Assembly (NCBI GenBank): GCA_032988165.1
Contig: JANTQF010000104.1
Span: 43,542-107,541 of the forward strand
Source: Emmonsiellopsis sp. PD_33
Lineage: Eukaryota; Ascomycota; Eurotiomycetes; Onygenales; Ajellomycetaceae
Direction: 5' to 3'
Length of the DNA: 64,000 nt
Positions within the stretch are counted from its first letter, which is position 1, and the number at the start of each line of letters is the position of its first letter. A program made the translations under genes and the position numbers. Shown piece by piece: positions 37,215 to 50,755 of this stretch. Under the pieces are notes generated by a model. That model saw only the letters and a program-made list of their open reading frames with translations, had not been told where the DNA came from and searched no databases.

Positions 37215-37468
37215 TGTAATGGGCGCGCTCCGATAAGTGGATCATGTGAGCTATACACTAGAATCAAGATTGTAATCACTAGAGAAAGGAAGGAAAAAGG
37301 AAAAGGAATCACAAGATCATGTGATATAAATAGAAGGGAATTACACAAGGTCAGAGCAGATAAACATTCATATAAAGGCCCAGTCAGAGGCATCCAATCA
37401 GGCAGTCAGAGATTAGGTGAAGTTCAGGCAAGCTACAGATATAGGGTATAAGGGCATAGCCCTTCACA
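37215..37468 (-). repeat. 3' LTR of element B copy 2 (with surviving CpGs)
   Basis: It is 254 bp. The plus-strand left edge reads TGTAATGGGCGCGCTCCG, holding CpGs at 37224, 37226 and 37231. The same edge of the other LTR reads TATAACAGGCACACTCTG. Confidence 0.92.
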
Positions 37469-37517
37469 TTATCCTCCCCTATTCAGATTTGGAGAGCAGG
37501 TGGGAGGGCTCAGAAAA

Positions 37518-40500
37518 TCAGACATGGGATAGTACAGGTAGAGTCTCATTGGGTGGATGCAGCTCTTCATAACAGGCAAGCACAGCAGTGTCTTGCAGGG
37601 TAGAGGTTAGTTCCCACAAAGGGACTTCATATTCAAGCCACTTCATCAGGTACTGAAATCCTCATCCATGGTAGCAGTAGTTGAGGATGGCTTCAATCTC
37701 ATATTCTACCTCATTGTCTTCCCTAATAATGCTAGGCAGATGCCAGTCAGTGATCTCTTGTGAGGGGAACAGGTCAGTGGAGGCTTTGCAGAGCAAGTTC
37801 ATATGAAACATATTGTGAATCCCAGGCAACATGTTAAGGCAGTAATTATGACTTCTCAGGACTTCAACAACAGTGTACTTAGCATATCAATAGTCAAGTG
37901 TGCAAGACAGGCAATTAGTTATAATGTTTTAGAGGTCTAGTCAGACCTTATCATCCACCTCATGGCATTCAGCAGGATTTCAGTGAGCATTCACACAATT
38001 CTGTTGGTTCTGCTGAGCACTGACTATGAAGGATTCAGCCTACTCACAGGCTTGCTGGAGTTTCAAGATAATGATGTCCACAATTTGGATTGAGCTGCAG
38101 GGTAAAGCAGAAGGTTCAGATGATTCAGTGAGATTAAGGACTTCAAAGTTGTAACTATATGAGAGGAAAAACAGGCTAACACCAGTGCTGACAGTATCAC
38201 AGCCATTGATTGCAAGTTTAGCATGTGGAAGAAGTTCATTCCAGTTATCCTGAGCATACAAATAGAACTTTCAGAGGTAGTTCTTAGTTGTCTGAATCAT
38301 GCATTCAGTGCTGCTGTCAGTTTCAGGGTGATAGGTAGTCAAAAGGTGTCAGAAGATCTTGAGGAGCTGGTAGATTCAGCTCCAGACAGCTCCAATAAAC
38401 TAAGTCCCACAGTCTGAGATAATTGTACAGGGTAGACCATGAAGGCAATAAAATGGACTTTGGAGGAAGACTTTAGCTACTGCAGGTACATTCATTTTCA
38501 CACAGGGTTCAAGAATAACACCCTTACTGAGGCAGTCAATAATGACAAGGATATTCTTGCAGCCATCACTCATGGAGAGGTCTACTGTAAAATCAATGGC
38601 AACATTACACCAGACACATTCAGAGATCAGGAGAGATTTAAGTAGATTTTAGCAGTAGTCTCACTAGGCAATGATGGATCAGCAGACATTGCAGTTCCAG
38701 GTGAACTGTCAGATACTCTGAGACATGTCAGGCCAGTAGAAATTTTAGGACAAAATTCAGTAGAGCACTTCACAGCTTAGGTAGCTAGTCATCAGAGAAT
38801 CATAAGTTTCTTGCATGATTCAGGTGTGTAATGGTTCTGAATCAGGAACTCACCACCTCCCCTGAAAGTATAGTCAGGTGTTGATATCTACAGAGCATTT
38901 AGCTATATCAATACAGGCCTGGAGTTCAGGCAGGAAGCAGCAAGCTTTATCTCATATAACCTGGGTCATCATCTGGAGGCACTTATCAGAGGCAGCAGTA
39001 ACATCCCAGAGTTCCTGAAGCAGAAGCAGAGGCAATCTGAGGGAACCTTCCATGGGGTCCACTCAGGTGGTTGTAGTCAGCATAGTGACAGATGAGATAC
39101 ATATTGCTCTGTGCAGTATTACTTCAGAGTCCCTAAGGATTTATGGGTTTAACAACCTCTATTTACAGTTCACTCAGTAGGCATCAGAGTCTTCAGAAGG
39201 CATATTTTGTTCACATCAGAAGAGGGCATCAGCCATGGAGTTCTCTGTGCCAGGGTAATAGTGGATTATAAAATGGAAACAGCTGAGGAATTCAGCCCAG
39301 TACATCTAGCATTCAGAGAGTTTATAGGTTGTGATGAAGTATCAGAGGTTCTTATGATCTGTGACAATCTCAAAGTCTTTCACACTGCAGAGTTCAGAGT
39401 CCCATTCTTCTAGACATCAGATGATAACAAGAAGTTTCTTGTTATAGATCTTATAGTTAGCTTCAGCAGGGCTGAGCTTCTTAAATATGAATGCATAGGA
39501 TCACAGGACACCTTTATCATCTCATTGCATGAGAGCACTACCTGTGACATAACCAGAGGAGTCTGTTTCAACCACCATCAGGCAGTCAGAATCAAATGCA
39601 ATGAGCATCAGAGTAGAGACAAACATCTTCTTAAGGCATGCAAACATCTTATCTGCTTCTTTAGACTACTAGAACTATTGGTCTTTGTGTGTGAGATCAG
39701 TTAGTAGTCAGACAATGTCAGAGAAATCTCAAATGAAGCATCAGTAGAAATTTGCAAATCCTAGGAAGTCTCACATACCTTTTATAGTCATAGAGGCCTC
39801 CCATTCAAGAATAGCAGCAATCTTCTTGGGGTCCATACAGACTCCCTTCCCCACCTCTATGATGAAGCCAAGGTAGGTTGTCTCTTAGACTTTAAAGGTA
39901 GATTTGTCAATATTGATTGGGAGACCATGTTCATAGAGATGGGTGAGGACTTTTCAGACATACTCTTAGTGCTGTTTGCAGGATCCATCAGTGAAGATAA
40001 GGATGTCATCAAGGTAGGCAGAGGCAAATTCATCTAAATAGTCTCATAGGGCCCAGTTGATGTACTTCTGGAAGGTGCTTAGGGTATTCATGAGGCCAAA
40101 GAAGGTAACTGTCCATTCAAACAGATCATATCTCATATAAAAGGCAGTTAGCCATTCATCTCCTTCTGCAATTCAGATCTTATAAAACACAGAGATGACA
40201 TCAAGCTTCATGAACTACTTGGCTCATCCAATTCATTCAAGAGTCTCATTAATTAACAGTAGCAGATAACAGTCTTTTCTTGTGAGTCAGTTAAGGCCAC
40301 AGTAATCTACATAGAATCAGAGGCCTCCATCAGGCTTCTTAGCAAAAAGGACAGGCACATCAGCAGGTAAATTACTAACTCAGATGAAACCTTTATTAAG
40401 AAGGTCATTGAGGGTCTTACAGAGCACAAATAGTTCATCACATGACATGTTGTACAGGGGTCCCCAGGGCAGCTGGGGATCTTTACCATTCATCTTTTTA

Positions 40501-42262
40501 AGTTCAATGTGATGGTCATGCACACTGTAGAACAGCAGGAGCTTCTCAGCAACTTTATAGTTAAAAACATCAAGGAATTCATGGTAGTGCAGGGGAAGGA
40601 CTGTCACAAAGTCAGTCTTTAGCTTTTTGGAGAGTCAGGAGAGAGCTTTCTCTATGTCAGACATACTGACAGTGAAGATTTCAACAGGAGATCAGGACTT
40701 GAGCTTCCAATTACAACATCAGAGAAATTTAAAGGTATTAGCAGAGATCTGGTGAAGGTCAGCAGTCTTGTAGACATCCTTTTCAGACACACAGACATCT
40801 TCAGAGAACACAACACACCAGTTGCACACATCAATAAGGGCTTGATGTTCAGATAATCAAGATAGACCTAACATGAAGTCATATGGGAGATTCTCAATTT
40901 CATACACATAAGCATTCTCTCAGAGGAATCCACTAACATCAACATCAAGCTTCACCATGTTTCATACAAAGCCACCAGTGTCACCACTGATGCCTTCAAT
41001 CTTTTGGGGGACAATCAGGATACACAGGAGATTATAATAGTTGACCATGCAAGGGTGAATTATTGTGTAGTAACAGTAGCCACTATCTACCATAGCATTC
41101 ATATTAAAAGAACAATTAACTATAGTAGGTACAAGGATTGCTGGAACTATCATTTTCTTCTCAAAGGTCTTCCTATCTAACTCCAGGAGCTTCCACTCAC
41201 AATTTCACACAGAAGCTAGTCTTTTCCCAAGTCTGATTTGATATCTTCAAAGTCCTCCTCTTCCTCAGGCTTAGTCTGCATATTCACAGATCATACAGGC
41301 AGTTTCAGGGGAATATAGGTGCCATGGCAGTTGGCAGCTCTGTGCCCAGGTTTGTCACAGTTGATGCAAATACCTCAGGCACAGCAGTCAGTGATAGCAG
41401 CAGTAGTCATATTGAGGACACAGAAACCATTCATGCAAGCTGTTAGCTCTCAGTCCATGGCATTCAGATTACAGGGCTGAGTTACTCTGGGAAAGGCTGC
41501 TCTAGGGGTAGTAGGAATATTACTATAGATTCAGCCCTGAATGGCCTTGACCTCAGATAGGTTGTTCTCTATATTACAGAGCTTCATGCAATATTCAAGA
41601 TATGTGGGAGGTTCAATAGAGGCAACAGTCTGCTACAGAAGCTCAAACTTGATGGCCTTCTTGAGTAGGGCTTTCTTGACAGTGTCATCCCATAACTGAC
41701 TACCAGCTTCTAGAATCTTCTGATCAAATCTTGGGAGAAAGATGGTAAGTGAATCAGTCTTCTGGCAAATACTGTGCAGCCAGGTCAGGGCCTTCTGAGC
41801 CACTGAAGGGTCAGAGAAAAGAATGTCAAGCTGATCAAGAATGACATTAGGGGTCATAGGAATGAGCTTGACATTGGCCTTCATCCAAGGATGGAATCAG
41901 GTGATGGCAGTGCCAGAGAGTCAGATGTAGATGTATCAGGCCTGATCAGTGAGAGATTCAATCACAAGGCCATTTAAAGTGATTTTGGCCTCCACACTGA
42001 GGCACCAGGCAGGGTATTCAGAGACTTATTCACCCATGAATTTCTCAAGGGTGACAAGCCTCTCCTTTGGGTGTTTCAGGAAGTCATCAAAAGGAGCAGT
42101 CAGGTGAGTGGGGGTTAGAGCAGGAACTAAAGTTGATGCAGGCATGCAATTTTATTCAGCAATGAGGTCAATCTTGTTTGCAAGCTGCTAAATAAAGTTT
42201 CAGAATTCAGCATCAGGGCCCTGAGAAGGGATACTGTCTTTGTGCAGAGGGTCCATATTCAT
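37518..42262 (-). pseudogene. gag-pol of chromovirus B copy 2
   Basis: This appears to be one long gag-pol frame on the minus strand, starting near 42262 and ending near 37518. In order: a Ser/Glu-rich gag start; a capsid block around 41633-41884; a CCHC zinc knuckle at 41327-41368 (CINCDKPGHRAANC, intact); protease with MVDSG intact at about 41079-41095; RT with LPWGPLYNMS and intact catalytic YLDD at 40005-40016; RNase H with VETDSSGYVTGSAL near 39555; integrase with the D-D-E core (FTVDLSMSDG, ISDCGT, HPETDSSTE) at about 38270-38620; and a chromodomain at about 37600-37730 (YEIEAILNY, YLMKWLEYE). All catalytic residues survive, but many TGA/TAG stops at former Arg or Gln codons kill it. 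Confidence 0.88.
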
Positions 42263-42559
42263 AATGGATTCAAAAGATTGTTCAGATTCAGAGAGTTCAG
42301 AGAATTCAGGAAGTTCAGAGGATTTAGAAAGTTCAGAGGAAAATCTCATGAGATATCAATACAAACCATCAGAGCTTTGGGGCCTTTCACTGACACATCA
42401 TTCAGCAGAGCTGAGCTGGGCAAGTTGTATTTCAAATTTCAGAAGGGTTTGCTGTACACACAGGTCACATTCAGAAGAATCTGCTATACATGCAAATCAC
42501 ATTTAGAGGGTAAATATAACAAGAATCTCTAAGAAGAGATCAAGCAAGCAATTATAAAA

Positions 42560-42813
42560 TATAACAGGCACACTCTGATAAGTAGATTGTGTGAGCTATA
42601 TGCTAGAATCAAGATTGTAATCACTAGAGAAAGAAAGGAAAAAGGAAAAGGAATCACAAGATCATGCAATATAAACAGAAGGGAATTATATGAGGTCAGA
42701 GCAAATAAACATTCATATAAAGGCCCAGTCAGAGGTGTCTGATTGAGCAGTTGGAGATCAGGCAAAGTTCAGGCAAGCTACAGATATAGGGTATAAGGGT
42801 GTAGCCCTTCACA
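42560..42813 (-). repeat. 5' LTR of element B copy 2
   Basis: It is 254 bp and matches 37215-37468. Read on the minus strand it begins TGTGAAGGGCTACACCC and ends in TGTTATA, so the final CA has become TA. Confidence 0.92.
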
Positions 42814-43320
42814 AACCTTCTTCATTCTAGAGTATGGTTCCCACAAGTGCATTCTAGGCTGTCCCTATGAAAATGTGACTTAGTTAGTATAATAGATAGA
42901 TAATGTGGGTGGCATCACTATCACTATTTTCAACTTAGATGATGAAATCAATTAAGTCTCCTTTCTCAGCTATTCTTCAGGAAATTATAGTAACAGGCAG
43001 CTGGATGATCTTCATGGCAAGTGTCAGTCTTTAAACTAGAAGTGCTGAGTCCAACTGATCTTCACAATGATAATAGTAGATAAAGAGATAAAGTTAGAGT
43101 TAGCTGTGTCAGTATGGCAGATAGCAGGGTAGAAATTCTATCATATAGAAGTAGTGAGGAAGAATCCAGTCAATCACAATTTCTTAGCTTAGAGCTAATA
43201 AATGCCTTCAGTCAATCAGAGGCTATCATTTAATTGCCTCAGAAATCTTTACTGCATATTCTCATTATTCTGTGACAGCACTTTCAGCTATCCTTACATG
43301 CTATATTTTCTTTCTTGCAG

Positions 43321-46300
43321 TGCTCTATCTCTGAAATTCATTAAGTTCATAGCATTTAACTGCACAACCTTTCTCTCTATGATTCCACTGAGCCTTCTTC
43401 TTGATCTTATCACTCAATTATCACCATGCTATACAAGCAAAAAGCAGATAAGATTCAGCCTCTCAATATGCTAATAATAGATGGAGGAATGCCTGGTAGA
43501 ACAGATTAATAGAGAGAGATTCATTAGAAATGATATTAAAATAACATTAAACCTATAAAGGATCTATCTTTACCTTATAATCATCTAATTACATCTTGTT
43601 TCTCAGATTGCCTGCACAGCTCTCACCTCACACCTGACAGAATAGAAAAGCTTCAAATTGGATTAATCTTAATGCCTCAGAAGCATGAGCTGCTGATTGA
43701 GATTCTACTTAGATAGGAGAAGATATTAGTATGAAGCTTCAGTAATTATGGAAAACTAACTGAAGAGATCTCTCTACTAATTAAAATTCATATTGTTGAG
43801 TATGAAGTGTGATAGGCCCCTAAGTTTTCTATTCCTCAAAAATTACTACTAATAGTTATAGAAATACTTTGTAAGTGAGTTAACTTTAGTGTCTTCAAAC
43901 ATTATCACAGTTCATATTGGAATAAATAGTTTCTCATCAAGAAGAAGGAGTCTGGGAAATACCAAATCATCAATGCCTGCATGGATATGAATGCTGTTAC
44001 AGTTTGAGATGCCTATATCTCTCTCAGTGCTAATGCTTTTGCAGAAGATTTTACTGGGTAAGTCATCATTAATATGATAGATTTCTTTTCCAGATACAAT
44101 TAGATCACTTTGCATGAGGATAGTCATAATATAACTACCTTTTAAACCCTAATCAGCTTTCTTTACCAGATAATATTACTGTAGAATGCTATAAATTCTA
44201 TTGCTGTCTTCTACTGAGTCATAACTTGCATTCTCCATTCAAATATTTCTCATCAGGCAGATAATTTTATGAACAATATTAGTGTGAAGGGTTCATAATC
44301 TTAATATAATAACAAAGAGATCATACTAGAAATTCATCAGTTTGTTTTGAAGCATCTTCAAAACCTGGATCAGACCCTAATCAGCATTGAGCTCTCAAAC
44401 ACATACATTTAGGTTGCAAAATCTGAGTTTAGTTGCTCTAGCATGATTCTCATTGAATATATCATCAATGCTAATGGATGCCACTCTGAGGCCACTAAAA
44501 TTATTAAAATCATTGAATGGTCTAAATTAACTGAGATCTCTAGAGCTCATACCTTCATCAGTATTTATATATATTATTATATCTGAATTCTAAACTTTAT
44601 CCTCATTTCCAACTCAATCTATTCATTGTTCAAGAAAAACACCTTTTTTATCTAGGGACCCAAGCAATTAAATGTCATGTTAGTTCTGAAGATAGCACTA
44701 ACAACTACCCCTACTCTGTACTGCATTGATTATTTTAAAGGTGCTGAAGATATCATAGTTACAACTAATGTCAGTAAGTATGACTGAGGAGAAACACTAA
44801 GTCAGTAAGATGTTGGAAACAGAAAGCTTCATCTCTGTTAGTATAAGAATAGGATTTAGAGCTTAGTAGAGGTAAAATATGATGCAGGAAAATGAGAATG
44901 CTAAGTCATTCTTAAAATGTTGAAGAAATACTAATATTACCTATATGATGTTTACTTCATTTTTGAAACTAACATGAAGATCTTAGTTACTCAACTCAAT
45001 CAGATAGCTACTAATCTTTCTGGCACTCTAGTAATTAACTAGCTTACCTAGATTTAGATGTTCAATTTTGATGTTCATTACATTCCTGATTGAATTTATA
45101 GTGCTACCAATGGCCTTTCTTAATGACTGCTTACTGTTGATGAGGAGCCTGAGGATCAAAATATCAATGAATTTATTGAGGCAGAGCTTAATTACATTAG
45201 TATGGCTTCTATCATTATTTCTAACTTCAAGGTTCTTGATAATACTAACAGTAAAGAATTCTATATTCTTTTGCCATCTTATTCCAACTGCAGCAAATCA
45301 ATCATCAGATATCTTACCACCCTGAGGAGGCCTGCTGATATCCCTTGCAAGGTTTTTCTAAAATGACACAAGTATGTACTGAACTACATGATATATGAGT
45401 AACATCTATTTCATTAGTTAGACAAAGAGATTCCACTGAGGTGTATGGTAGATAATCCAGATGAGCAGAAAAGAATCATTACTTAAATGTATGATAAATT
45501 AGGCTACAAAGGATACAAGGCAATCAACCATAAGGTCTCTTAGTAATATTAGTAGGAAGGCCTGTTCAGTGAGGTCAAGGCATATTACAAGAAATGCTGT
45601 GAGTACCAGTTTCAAGAAAGTAATTACCTTGAAGAGTCACTATATTCAACTCACCATAACTATTTATAAGATAAGTGGTGTATTAATATTATCAAGTTTC
45701 CAAAGAATCAGGGAAAATCATGTGCAGTCATTGCTTAGAATAACCTTACTAGCTGGGTCAAAGATCAGCCTCTTACTCATGTAAAGGCAGAACACATGGC
45801 TCAGTTCATTTACAAAAATATTATATACTAGTATGACTATTTCTAGGAAATGATGTGTGATAGCAGGCTAGAAAATCAGAAGTGAACTAGGATTCTCACC
45901 ATTAAGTATCATGTCAGACAGATAACAATTTTACTGTATAATGCAAAAGTAAATAGTATGATTGAATATAGCCATTACTTTATTTCAGATGTACTGGCAA
46001 AGCTCACTACAGATAAAAGGAATTAGATTAACTATTTTTACTCAGTATTATGAGCAGATTGTATCTTTATTCAGCAATCAACTGGTAAGACACTATTTCA
46101 TTTATAATACAGCTATGATGCTATCCTTTCTGTTGAGCTTGAAGTCTCAATATGATAAATACTTTCATAGCACACTATTTACTCTCATGCCAACTTAATA
46201 TACATGCAGATTCAACAGTTGGAGAGACAGGATAAGAACCTAGAAGAGGCAGCTTTCTACCTGCAGTATGTGAGAGAGAAGAATCAGAATCTATTTAATG

Positions 46301-46623
46301 AGATCAAGTAATTAGTGTATAATTCAGTTTAGGTGGGGGATCTCATTCTTCTACATGACATCAAAATAAAAACATCTTATTCCATTAAACTTAACTTCTA
46401 ATGGTTGGGTTCATATCATATGCACAAGACAAATCATAAGAAAGGTATTTACTATCTTAAGGAGCTGAATAGCACACTGTTCTGTAATATCACTACAGAT
46501 AACTAGATAAAGAAATTTTACCTTCATGATGATTAAATGCTAGTGGTGTTGGATAATATAGATTCAGTGGAGAGTAGCAGTGAGGAGAAAGAAGATATGG
46601 GTGGAGGAGAGAATACTTTGTAG
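43321..46623 (+). pseudogene. pol of element A copy 2
   Basis: This RT-RNase H-integrase frame is 3,303 nt from the putative 3' splice site to the TAG, the same length as in the other copies. The RT catalytic box at 44266-44277 reads FMNN: both aspartates of FMDD have become Asn by G-to-A changes. The RNase H block VTTNVSKY (about 44760) has also lost its first Asp. The integrase region (45480-46060) keeps recognisable order but is crowded with stops. This is the most damaged pol of the three and gives a clear end point for the substitution process. Confidence 0.87.
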
Positions 46624-47072
46624 TCTCTAATTCCTCATAATAAAAGTTTTATAGTCATTATCTGACTGCTGTGTTTATTTCCTTATTTCATTCATTTTCT
46701 CTTTATTTCCTTTATTTGACTGTATACACTTGTCAGTTTATTTCCTTTATTAGTTGTCTCTTTATAATTCAAATGTCAGTATAAGTAGCATGCTAGAATT
46801 CAGATGCATCTTTACATTTCTTTACAGTTTTCTTTATTTCTTTCATTTTATAGCTACTAAGATGGTAGTATGCCTTTCTTATTCTCTCATTTTACTAGCT
46901 ACAGTCACCTTTGCACCTTACATTTGAAAAGCTATAAGAACACACTCTACTCTATGTTCTCCTTCACTTCTCTCTCATCATCATCACAGATATCTTAGTC
47001 TTACCTTCAAACTAACTTACATAACTTATAATAATACTATATCTACAATTTTCCTCACTACCTTCCTGCAAA

Positions 47073-49778
47073 ATGTTGAACCACTAAAATCTGCACACTC
47101 TAGCTCCAAAGCCTACTAATTTCCTCATCTTAATTGAGTATGGAGAGTATAAGTTTCCAATCATCAGAGAGGTTCAGAAGTATATTGATACTCTTGACAG
47201 GCACTCACATCCACACTATAAGATTTAGTGTGAAATTGCCAATCTAATTATGAGCAAATATAAGGATAGGGAGGATGAGGTAGCTGCATACTTTAAGTGG
47301 ATGAAGGAGGATAGGGCCTGGCAGATAGTAATATCTGAAGCTGACTTCTATTATCAGACTGTGGAGATTAGTTGTGTGACTGGGGCAGTTAAGATTCATC
47401 AAAATTACTCTAAGAAAGAATATAAAACTTATGTGAAGTACTGAGGAAAAACTATTACTGATGAATTCTAATCTATACTGAAGAAGAAGAAATAACATCA
47501 GTATATATTAACTCTTACAAGGAATTATGATTATCTGTCTGCAGTGAGGAGAATCAACCAGGTAATATGAATTCAGTTGTCTTAAAATTCTGAGAAGGAT
47601 AAAAAGCTTCATAAGAAACTAATACTTTCAGATCTTGAGAATGCCTCTAGACCAGATTTTATTAGACTTCTATTAAATATAAAAGCTATTCATGCTACTA
47701 GACTTTATATTAGCTCTGGGGGAATTCTTGCAGCAGATGCTCTATTAGCCCTTTCTGCACCTATTAACTCTCACCTACTAATTCTCTTATTATTACTCTC
47801 TCAAAATGTTCAACTTCAGCTTCCTCTAACTTTACCATATAATTTTCATATAATTAGTTAAATATCTCTACTTTCTCCTCATTCTCCTCAGAATAATTAT
47901 CATCATTCTGAATTAGTTCCCATATCCCCTTCTACTTTCTTGCCTAGTACTTCTTGAAATCCTGGCCCTATTTTACTTACTCTTTGCCTATAACATGTCT
48001 CTGGCCAATTAGTTTCATTAATAGCTATCTCTCTATTTAATGTCAGCCTCTCCCATTTCACCAGCCTATCACCAGAAGAAATGACAGAGCTTGAGAATCA
48101 AGGCATCAACAAGAAGGATCCTGAAGTTGCTGAAGCTGTTGAAAAATATCAGGAGACTAGTCATTATAGATATGCATGTTATTAAAATGTCAAGTTAGCC
48201 TTGAAAGCTCAACTTAATAATACAAAGAAGCTGAATGATAGCCAGCTTGTCAAGCTTCTAAACTAGCTTATAAAATTATTATCTCTTTTTTCTTTATGCT
48301 ATCATCATGCTATTAATCTTGGAGGAAAAATTAGTTTGCTGACTTGGAGTTTAAATCAGGTAGTCTTAACATACAGGCTTAAAGCTATCATTAATAGCTG
48401 CAGAAATCTTGATTAGATCTACACTACTAACAGTACTTTTCATTATTTTTACAAAGAATGTTGCCCTGCCTACTCAGAGGATCTTCTTTAGATATATTAT
48501 ATGAAGTATGCTACTCTCCCTTTCATTACTCTGTTGAACTGGGTGAATATGTTGAAGAACCTCAGTCTGAAAAGTATAAATATAAACCTCACATTAAATG
48601 GCTGGGATGTAGATGACTCTTTATCTCTTCCAATTTTCTTCTAGCTCTAAATAGAGATAGCTGTGAGAAATATGCCCACTGCATATAATATACTCAGAAA
48701 GATGATAGTATATGAATGAGATATATACTCATTCCATTAGTAAAAGAATTAGAAATTACTAGGGTAGCTTTACATAATACTTCATGAAATCATTCAGCAA
48801 ATAATTTGTTAGAACTCAGTTTACTATGCTTAATATGTTACTCTTCATTTAGATCATCAGATAAGGCTCATCTCCTACCCTTATTACACTAAGTTTATTA
48901 GAAAGAGGAATAGCACATTTTTCCAGCATATTAATATTAACATTTAGTACCTTACTGAGGAGAATCACAGTGTGAATATAATCTAAGAGTTTATTAGCAT
49001 GATAAATAAGGATCATACAAACTGCACAACTGTGGTCTCTAGCATGCATCACTATGTCTCTGAGTGGAATCACTGACTTCATAGAAGGAAGTTTTTAGAT
49101 GGTAGAATCATTCAGAATATCTTCCTATAGATACTCATCAATTAAAATTTATAGGATTTCAAGATCAGCTGAAAGACCATTTCTTGTATGTAGGAAGATA
49201 TATGAATCATCATGCTACATATTCCTCATGGGAGCACAGGCTTAGCTATAATTAAGCAGAGAACAATGCTTTCATGGTTTATTAAAATCTAGAAAGATAG
49301 TAAGTTTTTAAAAGTTTCAAAGAGTAATATATGAAAGTAACTCTTATAAGTAAATTAAGATCTTATATATGAACCTTCAACACTCTTTAGCTTATCCATT
49401 CTGTATAGTAGCATTTCTTATTACTTTCTTATTACTATAGCTGTAACAGGTCTTAGTGTACTTTCTGAAGCTTTAATTGGATATTAGTAATAAGATGATT
49501 CTTTAGTCCAGAGAGAGCAGTAGATTCTTTTTGACCTGATATCTAATTAGTCAGTCAAGAATTACATTCTAGCCTGGCATAAGAGAGCTGTGGGAGCTGC
49601 AGTTCATACCTTTACAACTATAATAAATACTGAGAAATAGCTGTTTAGTCAGCAGAGTTTTTTTTACTATCACTATAATAATATTTCTCTTAATTCTATT
49701 ATTAGTGATTATGTAGCTGCAGAAGGAGATACCATTGAAATCTCAATTCACAGTTATAAGAAGATAGATACTAGCTAG
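47073..49778 (+). pseudogene. Third frame of element A copy 2: candidate 2OG-Fe(II) dioxygenase
   Basis: This is 2,706 nt, identical in length and frame to copies 1 and 3. The N-terminal domain keeps YFKWMKEDRAWQ, with a Trp codon that has become a stop in copies 1 and 3. In the C-terminal half, FFQHIN-type sequence puts His at 619 and Asn at 621 (48927-48935). CTA CAT ATT CCT CAT GGG gives LHIPHG with the distal His at 719 (49227), and Arg730 is present (49260). This copy therefore shows the distal His together with the following Gly, which copies 1 and 3 do not show together. Stops at former Arg, Gln and Trp codons inactivate it. Confidence 0.72.
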
Positions 49779-50755
49779 TTAATTTAGTTAATTATAATTT
49801 TCTGTCTCAGAACTGGGAAATGTTTTGGCCAATCAGAGCTTATCATTCTGCTGTAGTTGCTACCCTTACTGCTACTAATATATGTTTGTTTTTCTTGCTG
49901 TGTTACTCAGCTTGCTTTCTTTATGCTGTGTTTTTCTCATATCTTTCTTATTTCTTTTATTTTCTATACTTAATATTTATCTTCTTTGCAAAATTTACTT
50001 TCCTTTTTATATTTACTTATCTATATATATCTCATCCTGCATTTTCTACTATTAATTTTACCTGCTATATTTTCTTTCTCTTTACTCTTTATTTTTCTCC
50101 TATATCTCTTTCATCTTCATCTTCCACACTGCTCACCTCAATCTTTATTTGCCACTTATTGACAGTTATCCTACTTTTTCTTGTGATGAGATCATGGATC
50201 TTATCATATATAAGATTATTAGTATAAAGCTATATACTTATAGGCCATCTTGCCTACATAGGATACATTCTTTCTTCATTGCTGACTTGCTCATTCATTT
50301 CTCTGGGCCTCACTTCTACCTAGTAATTTACATACTTTAGAGCTGCATTTTACCCTCCCCTTATTCAGAAACCTCTTGCTAATTCTATTCCAACTTCATC
50401 TCTATCTCTAGCTATAGAGGCTGCTACCCCATAATTTCATGGTTCAAGCTATTAATGAATCATCCTGCCTGGGCCTCTACCTAAAAACATCAGTTACATT
50501 TATTGTAGCTCAAAAAGAGCTTCATTATTACTAACTTACCTATTCATCTCTGGCTTTACCTCTCTGCCCTGCTACCTCAGTGCAGCCACTTTCTTGCAAA
50601 CAGACAATCTGACACAGTGTTACTATTTACTGGCTGACTTTAGGACTACATAGTCAGATTGATTTTGAAACAACATACTTAGGGCTACTGCTCTTACTAT
50701 AATGCTGAGCCATTCTTCTATTCATTAGGTCAGTAAATCAGGGGGAGGGAAGATA
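49779..50755 (+). other. 3' noncoding region and polypurine tract of element A copy 2
   Basis: This is the counterpart of 24605-25631: a CCAAT-box module at its start (one CCAAT kept), a T/C-rich stretch, and a polypurine tract CAGGGGGAGGGAAGATA before the LTR. No gene is supported. Confidence 0.7.

Larger units (their letters stand above)
37215..42813 (-). mobile_element. Chromovirus B, copy 2 (complete, 5,599 bp)
   Basis: This is a complete Ty3/gypsy chromovirus on the minus strand inside the protease gene of element A copy 2. Two LTRs of 254 bp (37215-37468 and 42560-42813) enclose one gag-pol region. AACCT is duplicated at 37210-37214 and 42814-42818; rejoining the flanks matches the uninterrupted copy at 56886. 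The polypurine tract, read on the minus strand, is AGGGGAGGATAA just inside the 3' LTR (37469-37480). Three CpG sites survive at the outer edge of the left LTR. It is far less decayed than the element it sits in. Confidence 0.93.
34865..43039 (+). pseudogene. gag-protease of element A copy 2, interrupted by element B
   Basis: This gag-protease frame totals 2,571 nt without the insertion (34865-37214 plus 42819-43039), identical in length to copy 3. The start codon equivalent is ATA. Conserved gag pieces are seen around 35090-35790. The protease active site reads NSRIEINCM at about 37042, so the catalytic Asp is lost. Element B copy 2 landed just after, in the sequence encoding QTFFI, duplicating AACCT. 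After the insertion the frame resumes with TFFILEYGS and ends at the shared TAG at 43037. Confidence 0.82.

Noticed and set aside
42240..42532. Two overlapping plus frames (Ser/Glu-rich and Arg/Phe-rich) near the 5' LTR of element B copy 2
   Set aside because: They are antisense to the start of gag of a minus-strand element; the Ser/Glu repeats come from a repetitive gag coding sequence.
43202..43474. Plus frame between protease and pol in element A copy 2 (also 57297-57491), taken at first for a small membrane protein
   Set aside because: It lies across the pyrimidine-rich intron-like segment and the pol start in the wrong frame; hydrophobicity reflects T/C richness.
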